DNA from: Gemmobacter aquaticus
GTDB taxonomy: Bacteria > Pseudomonadota > Alphaproteobacteria > Rhodobacterales > Rhodobacteraceae
Assembly (NCBI RefSeq): GCF_007859075.1
Contig: NZ_VOAK01000002.1
Location: forward strand, 1-64,000
DNA length: 64,000 bases
Direction: 5' to 3'
The position numbers and the translations under genes were made by a program. Under the pieces are notes generated by a model. It did not search any database and was not told the DNA's origin. It saw only the letters and a program-made list of their open reading frames with translations. Position 1 is the stretch's first letter, and each line of letters starts with the position of its first letter. This document shows positions 1-8,211 of the stretch, one piece after another.

Positions 1-47
1 ACTCTCAAAACGAACAATACAAATCAAAACACAAAAAGATATCCCGG

Positions 48-124
<77 letters not shown>

Positions 125-142
125 AAATATACGCGCGTTATC

Positions 143-182
143 AAACGCTTAAGCGCCGCCCTCCAGGGCGGCGTTTGCGTTT
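143..182. terminator. Strong hairpin terminator after tRNA-fMet
   Basis: A 9-bp perfect stem (154-162 with 165-173) is extended by an outer stem AAACGC (143-148) with GCGTTT (177-182), ending in a short T run. It lies inside the prophage, just past attL, so it can end tRNA transcription after integration and also stop leftward transcripts from the cargo operon. Confidence 0.75.
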
Positions 183-217
183 CCACCCACCGTGGAAGCA
201 CTGTGGAAGCAAGAGGG
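183..217. other. Candidate integrase arm-type sites, left end
   Basis: CCACCC is followed by two direct TGGAAGCA copies (193-200 and 204-211, 11 bp start to start) and then GAGGG. The same order and the same 11-bp spacing recur inside the right end at 62758-62790, and one TGGAAGC lies inverted just upstream of the integrase start. Paired sites at both ends fit the P and P' arm sites of a tyrosine recombinase; the assignment is inferred. Confidence 0.6.
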
Positions 218-299
218 CGCGAAGTCCTTCGAAATCCTAGCAATTCTTCGATGAGAGCGATTCCATCGCACCGCGATCTGGCACCATGGTTGGGCAAGC

Positions 300-734
300 T
301 CAGAAGGGCAGCCAGTCATCGTCATCGGTTGCCTCGACTTCGTTAAAGCGCACCGATTTAGACACCACCACTCCGCACTGAACTTCCAACAGCAAGTCCC
401 AATCGTAGATGCTGCCATAGCCCATGTGCACATAGTCCAGCAGTTCGCCTTGCGGGATGCGTAGCGTGCCGGAATACCATTGCGCGAACACCTTTTCCGG
501 GAATCCGGGAAAGATCATTGATACCGTGATCTTGGTTCCGTCTACGAGGCGTCCATCCAGGTGGGTGAGATACAGGAGATCATCGACGATCTCCCAACTT
601 CCCACGTACCGCCGCCACAAGGCGGTGGTGGAGCGTTTGAGTGCCGGTCTGATGCCGCCTTTAGCGAAATAATCTTCCAGAGGTTCGGTGCACAATTCCA
701 GATTTGCGCCCTGGTAGACAATCTTCTCTGGCAT
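300..734 (-). CDS. Conserved small hypothetical protein (144 aa)
   Basis: I do not recognise a named domain. The start at 734 (protein beginning MPEKIVYQGANLEL) is chosen because the upstream part of the open frame looks non-coding. The protein is rich in aromatic residues (WRRY, YLTHLDG, YVHMGYGS, YDWDLLLEV) and ends in an acidic tail (DDDDWLPF); no membrane segment or signal peptide is seen. I recall similar short proteins in scattered bacterial genomes without function. It lies 128 bp downstream of the TPR/OB gene on the same strand, so it may be the last gene of the helicase operon, or an independent gene. Confidence 0.7.
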   Translation of the reverse strand: MPEKIVYQGANLELCTEPLEDYFAKGGIRPALKRSTTALWRRYVGSWEIVDDLLYLTHLDGRLVDGTKITVSMIFPGFPEKVFAQWYSGTLRIPQGELLDYVHMGYGSIYDWDLLLEVQCGVVVSKSVRFNEVEATDDDDWLPF

Positions 735-862
735 TTGGGCCGTCAACTCGCGTCTCCCTCGTGGCTTTTGTCCGTTGTATCGGTGCTGATGGCACGCCCA
801 TGCCGGGGAGATGCCCGTGCCTGGGTTGCAAATGAACACATTCAGATCAGTTCTAGCCCCGA

Positions 863-2881
863 TTATTCCAGGTCATCGTCATCGCCTCCGAAGTCGTAGT
901 GATCCCGCGCAATCGTCTTCGCCTGGATCGCCTTCATTCCCCATTTCCCGCGCTTCTTGTCGAAACTTGCAATAGCGATGCCCTCCACCAGATCACCCGC
1001 TTCGATCCCCTCAGCGGTGATCATGTGAGGCGGTATGAAAATGTCTCCGCGGGTGAACCCCAAGCCACTCGGTGTTACGTTCGTTGCATCGCGGAACGGG
1101 CGACAAACGTCCGGAGGAGGCGCTTGGTTCGTCGACGTGATCTGGACAATCCGCGTGCGCACGCCGGTCTTGGAATCGTGCTGGGCTAGGCGAACTGCGA
1201 CGGCATCGCCGACTTTGGCTTGACCGGGGAACAGCGAAATCGGGCAAGTGCCATCCATGTTGCGAGTGACGACCACATGAATCAGCGATTTCTCACGGTT
1301 GATGTGATCAATAACACCAACTTGGAACGACAATATGTCCATGGGCGCGCCGTCTGGACGGCGGCCAACGCGGTGGATCGTTGCGCGGCCTGGCTCTGAC
1401 TTCGAGACCTCGTACTGCACCCTGATCGGCGCGCCTTCGGTCAGTCCACGAAGGTCGGCATGGTTGTCGGGCAGGCTCAGTTCGATTGCGACAGGATTTC
1501 CCTTCACATAGATTCTGCGGCGCTTTCGAGGCTTCTGACCATCTCGCCCCTCGACCGTGAAAACGTCCCCGAGGCAAGCATCGGTCCATGGGAGGTGTGA
1601 GAAGAGCAGAGCTTCCGCCGCATCGCTCAACCTGCCATAGAAGGCGCGATCAGTCGTGTTTGGGGTGACCGCTGCAAGTCTTTCCACAAGACTCTGTGCG
1701 TCGCGGGGAATCGCGTATCCGGCACGGGCGCGGTGCGCAATCATCCGCTCTGCCTCGAAGCGGGCTTCGGAAGGGTAGTTTTCTTCCAGCAGGGCGGCGA
1801 ACTTGAGGCGGACCTTTCCTACAAAGTCATCGTCCTGTGAACAGCTCAGGGCCTTGGCGTAGCACGAGCGCCGCAGGTCGATATCGTTTGGCACCAAGTC
1901 ACCGATCAGCTCCCAAGCCCAGTATTCAGAAGCCTTCTCGCGCGCAAATTCGACGGCCAGCTTCAGCGCTTCTTCGATGCGCCCCATGCCCCGCAAGAGT
2001 TTCGTGAGATTGAACTTGAGCCAGATGTTATCCGGGAAGCGCTTCATCGCGGCCTGCACATGCGGCAGCATGAAATGGCGGTCTTCCGCACGGTCGCTCT
2101 GGGCGGCCTCGGCCGACGCAGTCTGGATCACCTGCTCAACGAGGGACGGGTAGGTCTTACCGTCCTTTCCCAGCTGCCGGTCAAAGTCCTCGTCGTTGAA
2201 CTGATCCGGGTTCCAGAGGCGAAGAAACGGGAGCAGCTTGAGCTGTTCGCCCTTCGTCAGCCGCAACGCCTGACGCAGCATCAGGCTGTGCAGGAGGTCG
2301 GGGCCGCCGATCGTCAGCTTCAGATAGGTGTTCAGGTTTCTCTTCACGCGCTGAACGACTGGCGGAGACAGTTTATCGTCCTGCGACCCTTCAAGTTCGC
2401 CTTTGATCAGGCGGAAGAGTTCCCAACCCCACGCCTTCCGATCCTCTGGTGCCAGTTTTCCGTTCGCATCGAGGTCGGCGTAGATCCTTGAGGCATCCTC
2501 GTGCTTGCCTTGCTTGCTCAGATTGCGTGCGGACTCTATGGCGCGGCGGTCGGGGTCCACGAGCGACAGAGCCTTCTCACGATGTTCTGCCAGCATCTCG
2601 TCCGAGACCGGGACTTCGAAACGCCGTAGTTGGTCCAGATATTCGGACAGCTTCTGTTGTTTTCCATCGCCTGCGTGCTGTTTAACGAGTGCAATGAGGC
2701 ACCATGCATAGGCGGCACGGTCATAGTCGTCAGCCTCGGAATCTGCGATGCGCTCCACCGAGAGAGCGAAAGCTGCATCGAGTTGGCCACCTTTCCTGAG
2801 TTCGGTGACCTCTTTGGAGCGATGGTTCCAACTTCCACCACTCAAACCCCTGTTGCTGCGGCTCCTGCTAACGATGCTCAT
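863..2881 (-). CDS. TPR-repeat protein with C-terminal OB-fold-like domains
   Basis: The protein has 672 aa. The first two thirds are helical and carry TPR-like repeats (for example around residues 280-380, with NLTKLLRGMGRIEEALKLA and a following AWELIGD segment). The last ~200 residues are beta-rich and look like tandem OB or cold-shock-like folds (IRVQYEVSKSEPGRA; GVIDHINREKSLIHVVV; IAIASFDKKRGKWGMKAIQ). Such proteins usually scaffold and bind nucleic acid. The start ATG at 2881 overlaps the stop of the upstream helicase gene by 4 bp (ATGA), so the two are translationally coupled and probably act together. Function unknown; a defence role is inferred from position and partner only. Confidence 0.75.
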   Translation of the reverse strand: MSIVSRSRSNRGLSGGSWNHRSKEVTELRKGGQLDAAFALSVERIADSEADDYDRAAYAWCLIALVKQHAGDGKQQKLSEYLDQLRRFEVPVSDEMLAEHREKALSLVDPDRRAIESARNLSKQGKHEDASRIYADLDANGKLAPEDRKAWGWELFRLIKGELEGSQDDKLSPPVVQRVKRNLNTYLKLTIGGPDLLHSLMLRQALRLTKGEQLKLLPFLRLWNPDQFNDEDFDRQLGKDGKTYPSLVEQVIQTASAEAAQSDRAEDRHFMLPHVQAAMKRFPDNIWLKFNLTKLLRGMGRIEEALKLAVEFAREKASEYWAWELIGDLVPNDIDLRRSCYAKALSCSQDDDFVGKVRLKFAALLEENYPSEARFEAERMIAHRARAGYAIPRDAQSLVERLAAVTPNTTDRAFYGRLSDAAEALLFSHLPWTDACLGDVFTVEGRDGQKPRKRRRIYVKGNPVAIELSLPDNHADLRGLTEGAPIRVQYEVSKSEPGRATIHRVGRRPDGAPMDILSFQVGVIDHINREKSLIHVVVTRNMDGTCPISLFPGQAKVGDAVAVRLAQHDSKTGVRTRIVQITSTNQAPPPDVCRPFRDATNVTPSGLGFTRGDIFIPPHMITAEGIEAGDLVEGIAIASFDKKRGKWGMKAIQAKTIARDHYDFGGDDDDLE

Positions 2882-5592
2882 GGGTGAACCTCGACGGTCA
2901 GAATGGTTCCGACATCATCTTGCAGCGAGATGAGTGATGGTGTCGGGTTAGGGGATGGATTGATTGGCATGAACCGCGTCAGCTGGTTCTTGCCGTTGTA
3001 GAAGATGTCGACCGTGACCGAGTCCGAGCCCCGCGCGATAACGTAGCGCTGGCTCCATTGCTGCTCCTTCAGGTTGACCGCGGTGATGCCCTTCTTCGCC
3101 AGCGCGGCGATCAATCGGTCATGGAAATCCCGCAAGAACGGTCGGTCAGGAGTGCCCGCGCTGGCCGAACTCGAAGTGCCAGTTCCTGGTTTCTGGCCCG
3201 ACAATCCAGCGATGCGGGCCATGATTTCCTCGGCGAAGCCGTCAGGCCTCGGGCAGGTCACGCCAGAGACAGTCCAGTTGCCCTTGTAGCCGATGTCTAT
3301 GCGAACAGCGTCTGCGCCTCGCTTGAAGAAATACGCTTCTCGATACTGGTGGTGAGCGACGTCCTCGATCTCGATCCCAGTGTCAGTCAGCCTGTTGCGG
3401 ATTTCCGTTTGAAGCCATGTGCGAAACAGGGATTGTGGCGATATAGCGAGGGAGGGGGCCCTTCCATCTGGTTCAGGGGCCATCGCTCGCTGGTCGGGAG
3501 GGCCGGCCTCCGGGCTTTGTGGGCCAGGTTCTGAGGAAGACGGCGTAACCCAGCCGGTGCCCGCTACTTTCAGCCTGATCTCCGGCGGATCGACAAGATA
3601 TAGCTTGCTGCTGGTCCGGGTCATGGCCGTGTAGAGCCAGCGAAAATAGTCAGAAGAGCGCGGGTTCTGCGGGGTTGCGCAACTGACGATCACATCGCTC
3701 CACTCGCCGCCCTGCGCCTTGTGGCAGGTAATGGCATAGCCAAACCTGAGGCGAAGAGCGTTGAAATACGGATCCGAACGCAGCGCCAACTGGAACGCAT
3801 CACGATCTTTCTTCCGGTCGATATGCTTGTGGCGCTTGAGAAAATCGACGTACAGGGCGCGCTGCTGCGTAGATGCCAGGCTGGCGTCGTCGCCGTGCAG
3901 AAAATCGTCGAGTATCTTTGCCTTCAAGACGAGATCGTCACCCTCCGATTGCGGCAAGGCAACAATGACCTCTCGGAAATTTAGCGCAACATTAATGGGT
4001 TCCGAAACGTTGCTGTTGCCGAGCCTCTGGAGCAACTGCACCGACCGTCGCTCGACCGTAGTTTCAACCGAGTCGATCCGCAGAATTTCACCATTGGCGA
4101 CGTAATGCGGACCGCAAAAGCCGTTGGCCGCTACGATTACGCTGTCCCCTGCGGCGACGGACGCCTTCCCCGGAAACAGTACGGACCGGATTGCGCGGTT
4201 GAAATTGGCGGCTTCGGTATTCGAGTGGGTAACGATGATCGGCGCCTGGGGGCCGCGTCCTTCGCGGATCTTGATGTAGAGAGGCGTGACGCTGTCCTTG
4301 GGCAGTTGGATCACGTCATCGTCGAAAGAGAAAGTAAGGCTGCTGAAGCGTCCACTGATGACGCCTTCGCGCAGGGGCATGACGTTGCGGATTACCGCGC
4401 TGTCAGCTTTCTGGCGGACGATTTCGGTCAATTCGTAGCTGGCTGCATCAAGCCCGAAGGTCTCACGCAGGTAATCCGCGTCCAGGGCAGGAGAGGTCGA
4501 CATGCCGACCGGAGGCAGCTGCGCCGGATCGCCGATGAAGATGATCTTTCGGGCGTTACCTGAATGCGTTGACCCCACATGCGCGATCAGATCCCGCAAC
4601 AGATGCCCGCTGCCAGACCGGAAGAATTCACTTTCGGAATACACGTTCGATACGAGCGACGCTTCGTCGATGATGGCCACAGAATCGACCGGGTCATCAT
4701 TGTTCCGGACCTTGGCAATCATCTTGAAGGTGGCCGAACCGTCGTCGTCATCTTCGGTCTGCTCGGTCATGTCGCTATAGTCGTAGATCAGGCTGTGGAT
4801 CGTTCGCGCCGACTGCCCCGTTTTTTTGGCAATGACTTTGGCCGCCCGCCCTGTCGGCGCTGCAAGCGAGAACGTCCGCCCTTGGGCAAGTAAAAACTCT
4901 GTCAGACCGGCGGCAAGGAAGGTTTTTCCCGTTCCCGCATACCCTTTAAGCAGAAACACCCGCTGGGTGTCGTCGGCGAGGAAGTCATCGAGCGCCGAGA
5001 TACACCTCTGCTGGTCAGCCGTGAGTTCCTCTTCGAACATGTCCCGTAACGAGATCCGCGTCTGCGGTGGCCTGAGAAGGGTGGCTCGGCCAGCGGCTTT
5101 CTCCCCGCCGACGGCCGGAGACATGTCCTGCGAGGTCTCGTGATGTGCCGTTGGCGTTATCGGCGCGGCACGTCCCCGTGCTTGCCAGTCGATATCTGGG
5201 CGCATTTCAAAGCAGAACCAAGCGGTCAGAGAAAGGGCGTCATCGACCAGGTCGCGGGCTTCAGCTGCCGATACAGGACGCTTTCCGTGCGCGGCGATGT
5301 TTCCGAGTTTCCGGATGGTGTGCAGGAGCCCTAGAACCCGCCTATCCAGCAGATCATTATGCTGCAGCAGTTGCAAACGGTCGAACTGCTTCTCGTCGTC
5401 GTTAAGTGGCAAGCCATGGTGCCGGAAAAGGTGGCAAACCATGGCCTCCGAAAAGCTGCGTAGGCGGATGGTCGAAAAATCAGGGAGCTTGTCGGCATTC
5501 TGCTCTGCCTCGGACGCCAGGGCATGCAGGTCCGGCCAGAGAGGCAGCAGCAAGCCGAAGCCCTCCGAGACAATAGCGCCCGTCATGTCCAT
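2878..5592 (-). CDS. SF1 (RecD/Pif1-like) helicase with N-terminal DUF4145/HEPN-like domain
   Basis: The protein has 904 aa, starting at 5592, where AGGGGG sits 6 bp upstream. Residues ~1-130 resemble DUF4145, a HEPN-like helical domain (RKLGNIAAHGK, R and H conserved). Then follows an SF1 helicase: Walker A GYAGTGKT at 217-224, AAPTGRAAKV, DEAS, IFIGDPAQLPPVG, and the C-terminal motifs FGYAITCHKAQGGEW and LYTAMTRTSSKLYLVD (UvrD_C_2-like). After a proline-rich linker, two related C-terminal domains (about 720-795 and 817-890) share a FF/RY..KRGADAVRIDIGYKG versus ARGSDSVTVDIFYNG pattern. HEPN plus helicase suggests nucleic-acid sensing coupled to RNA cleavage or signalling, but no characterised system with this exact layout comes to mind. 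Confidence 0.85.
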   Translation of the reverse strand: MDMTGAIVSEGFGLLLPLWPDLHALASEAEQNADKLPDFSTIRLRSFSEAMVCHLFRHHGLPLNDDEKQFDRLQLLQHNDLLDRRVLGLLHTIRKLGNIAAHGKRPVSAAEARDLVDDALSLTAWFCFEMRPDIDWQARGRAAPITPTAHHETSQDMSPAVGGEKAAGRATLLRPPQTRISLRDMFEEELTADQQRCISALDDFLADDTQRVFLLKGYAGTGKTFLAAGLTEFLLAQGRTFSLAAPTGRAAKVIAKKTGQSARTIHSLIYDYSDMTEQTEDDDDGSATFKMIAKVRNNDDPVDSVAIIDEASLVSNVYSESEFFRSGSGHLLRDLIAHVGSTHSGNARKIIFIGDPAQLPPVGMSTSPALDADYLRETFGLDAASYELTEIVRQKADSAVIRNVMPLREGVISGRFSSLTFSFDDDVIQLPKDSVTPLYIKIREGRGPQAPIIVTHSNTEAANFNRAIRSVLFPGKASVAAGDSVIVAANGFCGPHYVANGEILRIDSVETTVERRSVQLLQRLGNSNVSEPINVALNFREVIVALPQSEGDDLVLKAKILDDFLHGDDASLASTQQRALYVDFLKRHKHIDRKKDRDAFQLALRSDPYFNALRLRFGYAITCHKAQGGEWSDVIVSCATPQNPRSSDYFRWLYTAMTRTSSKLYLVDPPEIRLKVAGTGWVTPSSSEPGPQSPEAGPPDQRAMAPEPDGRAPSLAISPQSLFRTWLQTEIRNRLTDTGIEIEDVAHHQYREAYFFKRGADAVRIDIGYKGNWTVSGVTCPRPDGFAEEIMARIAGLSGQKPGTGTSSSASAGTPDRPFLRDFHDRLIAALAKKGITAVNLKEQQWSQRYVIARGSDSVTVDIFYNGKNQLTRFMPINPSPNPTPSLISLQDDVGTILTVEVHP

Positions 5593-5949
5593 CGTATCCC
5601 CCTGTACTGGCGCTCGGCACCTCTTGCGGGGAAAGCCCCCAGGCTTCTGCGCTAGATCACCCTGCAATCGCATGCCTTTGAAATCGGGCAGAAATAGGGG
5701 GTAAGCATGACGTTCCACCAATTGAATTGGAGGCTAGCCAAGCCTCACTGCGATGGCAACCTTGAGAGTTGCCGCAGAACAAAGTTGAGATCTTGTTTTT
5801 CGCGCACTCCCTTGAACATGCATAGAAAACTTCGTTGACAAGCCTGCCTCCCTTGACGCAAGTTCCAATCATCGCAGAGGTGCGCCCGGAGAGAGATCTC
5901 GCGGGCGCTTTTTCGTTTCTGGAGTCGGGCGGGAGCAGCACCTCCATCC
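5593..5949. other. Intergenic region with several inverted repeats
   Basis: This 357-bp gap lies between the helicase operon start and the repressor stop, both on the minus strand. It must hold the promoter of the cargo operon. Visible structures are a perfect 13-bp palindrome CCAATTGAATTGG (5718-5730), AGGCT-N5-AGCCT (5731-5745) and GGCAAC-N7-GTTGCC (5755-5773), which could be operators. The base composition is clearly less GC-rich than the phage core. I see no convincing protein gene here. Confidence 0.5.
5882..5913 (+). terminator. Intrinsic terminator pointing right with no gene upstream
   Basis: Stem GCGCCCG (from 5882) pairs with CGGGCGC (to about 5909), followed by TTTTT. The T run lies on the plus strand, so it ends rightward transcripts, yet both neighbours are on the minus strand and no plus-strand ORF precedes it. 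It may mark the 3' end of a small RNA from 5593-5880. Confidence 0.6.
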
Positions 5950-6627
5950 TCATATCTCTCGTGCGAACCAGCGGATGCGGCCGATGATGCGGATCTCGTC
6001 GGCCGTGCGCTCGTAGGCGGGGTAGAGCGGGTTGTCCGAGATCACCCGCACGGCGGGCGGGTCGCTGTTGGGGATGTGCTCGAGGCGCTTGGCCACCAAG
6101 CCCATGCCGTCGTCGAGGACGAAGATGCCGGGCGGGTTGGGCAGCTGGCGCGTCATGTCGACCAGCACGGCATCGCCGTCCTGCAGCGTGGGGGCCATGC
6201 TGTCGCCTTCGACATGCATGATCCGGAGTTGTGAAGGGCTGGCCTTCAGCTTGTGGCGGATCCACGACTGGCGGAAGTGGTAGGCGCGGCCCGGCGTGTC
6301 GCCATCTTCGGTCACCACCGCGCCACCGCCCATGGCGGGACGTGGCGTGGCATGCGCGATCGCCACGAAGGTATCTTCGGGGTTCTCGGTGAACGGGGAG
6401 GGGCCCTCGATCTCGCCGATGCCGTGGATCAACCACTCCCTGTCCACCTTCAGCACACGGGCAACATCGGCCAGCCGGTCGATGCTCGGGCGCACGGATC
6501 GTCCGCGCAGGATGTCATAGACGAAGGAGCGGTTGACCCCGGCCATCTCTGCAACATGGGCCGGTGCCAGGCCCAGCTGATCGGCGCGGGCTCGCAGGCG
6601 GTCGGCCAGGGTATGGGTCTCGATCAT
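5950..6627 (-). CDS. Phage repressor, XRE HTH plus S24 peptidase domain
   Basis: The protein has 225 aa. Residues ~5-60 form a lambda-type HTH (LADRLRARADQLGLAPAHVAEMAG). The C-terminal half is a LexA/cI-type S24 domain with the serine in VEGDSMAPTL (S143) and the lysine in GLVAKRLE (K180). The start at 6627 follows a GGGGAC ribosome site. It is probably the CI-type repressor that keeps lysogeny and is inactivated in the SOS response. I do not see an obvious Ala-Gly or Cys-Gly cleavage site in the linker, so self-cleavage is uncertain. It is divergent from the early gene at 6736, with the likely operators between them. Confidence 0.92.
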   Translation of the reverse strand: MIETHTLADRLRARADQLGLAPAHVAEMAGVNRSFVYDILRGRSVRPSIDRLADVARVLKVDREWLIHGIGEIEGPSPFTENPEDTFVAIAHATPRPAMGGGAVVTEDGDTPGRAYHFRQSWIRHKLKASPSQLRIMHVEGDSMAPTLQDGDAVLVDMTRQLPNPPGIFVLDDGMGLVAKRLEHIPNSDPPAVRVISDNPLYPAYERTADEIRIIGRIRWFAREI

Positions 6628-6639
6628 GTTGTCCCCAAC

Positions 6640-6698
6640 GGATTGTGGATAAGATGGGATATGACAGGATTGAATTGGGATCGTCAAGCGACTAGAAC
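6640..6698 (+). promoter_or_regulatory. Candidate PR promoter with phased GGAT repeats
   Basis: A -35 TTGAAT (6670-6675) and -10 TAGAAC (6693-6698) lie 17 bp apart and point to the gene at 6736. Upstream and overlapping, GGAT occurs at 6640, 6647, 6657, 6667 and 6678, mostly about one helical turn apart, which could be the repressor operator. Inferred from sequence only. Confidence 0.5.
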
Positions 6699-6735
6699 AA
6701 AAGCCAAACAGATTGCACTGGAATCGGGGGCACGG

Positions 6736-7419
6736 ATGGAGATCGAGAAGGCGTATTTCACCCTGCCGGAAGTCCTCGCCCGCTGGTCGATGCCCGAGGT
6801 CGATCTGGTCTATCTGGCCGAGAACGACCAGCTGCGGCTCTCGGTCCGCATCCTCAACCTGCCCATCGAGTTCGGCGACTTCGAGGAAACCGACGATGGC
6901 CAGCGCTTCTCGATCCCCACCGCGCGGTCCTCGTTCAACGGGCTGCTGGACCTGCACGTCCAAGACGTGTTCCAGCTTTTCCGCCTTGGTGAAGTCAGCA
7001 TAACTCGGTTCCGGACAGCGAAGGCGGACTACGCCTGTTTCTATGGATCGCGCGAGAGCCTGACGATCCGCAAGCCGGATCTGGTGCTAAGGCGCGAAGA
7101 ACGTGACCGTTTTGAGGCGGCGACAGGATTCGGCGGCGCCTCTGGCACGAAGCCTTCTGGCGGGTTCCACGCCTCTGCTGATTACCAGAGCGTCCGCTGC
7201 AATGGCCGGGAGTTCCGGCTGGGTCCGATCCAGGCGCAGGTCGTGCGGATCCTGCATGCGGCGGCACTGCGGGGCGATCCGTGGCAAAGTGGCAAGGCGG
7301 TGCTCTCACAGGCCGGGTCGAGAAGCCTCAAGATGGCTGACGTCTTCAAGTCCAAGAAGGACTGGCCGCTGCTCATCGAGTCGAACGGCCGCGGGGCCTA
7401 TCGGCTCGCAGGCGTCTGA
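6736..7419 (+). CDS. Early phage protein of unknown function, winged-helix-like C-terminus
   Basis: The protein has 227 aa, with the start ATG at 6736 behind a GGGGG stretch. The N-terminal part (FTLPEVLARWSMPEVDLVYLAEN) resembles proteins that read an HTH-like first helix pair. The last ~70 residues (FRLGPIQAQVVRILHAAAL ... ADVFKSKKDWPLLIES, RGAYRL) look like a winged helix ending in a beta hairpin. It is the first gene rightward of the repressor, the position of Cro or early regulators, so a DNA-binding role is plausible but unproven. Confidence 0.75.
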   Translation: MEIEKAYFTLPEVLARWSMPEVDLVYLAENDQLRLSVRILNLPIEFGDFEETDDGQRFSIPTARSSFNGLLDLHVQDVFQLFRLGEVSITRFRTAKADYACFYGSRESLTIRKPDLVLRREERDRFEAATGFGGASGTKPSGGFHASADYQSVRCNGREFRLGPIQAQVVRILHAAALRGDPWQSGKAVLSQAGSRSLKMADVFKSKKDWPLLIESNGRGAYRLAGV

Positions 7420-7619
7420 GTCGGCTTCCCCGCGCCCCCACCGGATCCCTGCTGAGGGACGCGCCGGGGGATGGAGGGGGATGGCGATCCCACCGGCACG
7501 CGATTCACCCCATGATTGAAACAGTCCGGCTGATCCCCCGACGTATCCCACTCTGATCCCGACGACATCCCCACATCGCGCCGTGCATCTTCCTCCCGAC
7601 GACACACCGGGAGAGGACG

Positions 7620-7823
7620 ATGCAGACGAGAACCTGCCTGAACCAGACCGAACTTGCCGCACGCTGGAGCATTTCGGCGCGCACCCTTGAACGCTGGCGC
7701 TGGACCGGCGAAGGCCCGGCGTTCCTGAAGATCGGCGGCCGCGTGGTCTACCGGCTCGAGGATGTGCTGGCCTACGAGCAGGCCCGCCAGCGCCGCAGCA
7801 CTGCGGATCGGGGCGCGGCATGA
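7620..7823 (+). CDS. HTH-17/excisionase-like DNA-binding protein
   Basis: The 67-aa protein has the MerR-type short HTH of the AlpA/excisionase family: LNQTELAARWSISARTLERW, then a wing FLKIGGRVVYRLEDVLAYE. GGGAGAGGACG precedes the ATG. Such proteins act as excisionases or as activators of early genes. It overlaps the next gene by 4 bp and begins the rightward early operon, far from the integrase, so an early-regulator role is as likely as excision. Confidence 0.8.
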   Translation: MQTRTCLNQTELAARWSISARTLERWRWTGEGPAFLKIGGRVVYRLEDVLAYEQARQRRSTADRGAA

Positions 7824-8185
7824 TGGCCCGGCATTCCATCCTCCGCGCCACCGGCGTCGTGTCGATCTTCGGCACAGGCGGACCGGCGCTCGACGAGGTC
7901 GGGCTTTCGGCCTGGATCGCGCAAGCCGCACCCGGCGAGACGCTGGTCTACCATCGCGGCTTTCTCGCGGTCGACGCGACCTCCGTCATCTCGAAGCTGC
8001 CCGCTGAACAGCAGCGCGCCCTGCGCCTGGTGGCATCGGCCGCCCTGCGCGCCGCCGAGCAGGGTCTTGTCCACCTCGTGCAGGCCCGGATCGGACCCGA
8101 CCAGTTCGCCTACATCGCCATCGCCCGCGCCAGGCCGCGCGAGGCCGGTCCCGCCCTTTCCATGCGCCTTCTCGATGCCGCCTGA
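7820..8185 (+). CDS. Hypothetical phage protein (121 aa)
   Basis: No family recognised. It starts at 7820 with ATGA overlap to the HTH gene. The protein is alanine-rich, mixed alpha/beta, with no membrane segment. Residues 25-60 (SAWIAQAAPGETLVYHRGFLAVD) and 92-104 (QARIGPDQFAYIA) are the most structured-looking parts. Its place in the early operon before the ATPase and helicase genes suggests a replication accessory or regulator. Confidence 0.75.
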   Translation: MMARHSILRATGVVSIFGTGGPALDEVGLSAWIAQAAPGETLVYHRGFLAVDATSVISKLPAEQQRALRLVASAALRAAEQGLVHLVQARIGPDQFAYIAIARARPREAGPALSMRLLDAA

Positions 8186-8211
8186 CCCTATCCCCTATCA
8201 CGGAGACCCCC

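Noticed and set aside
5593-5721. Upstream-extended start of the HEPN-helicase (5721)
   Set aside because: The first 43 residues of the extended frame look non-coding, while 5592 has a clear AGGGGG ribosome site.
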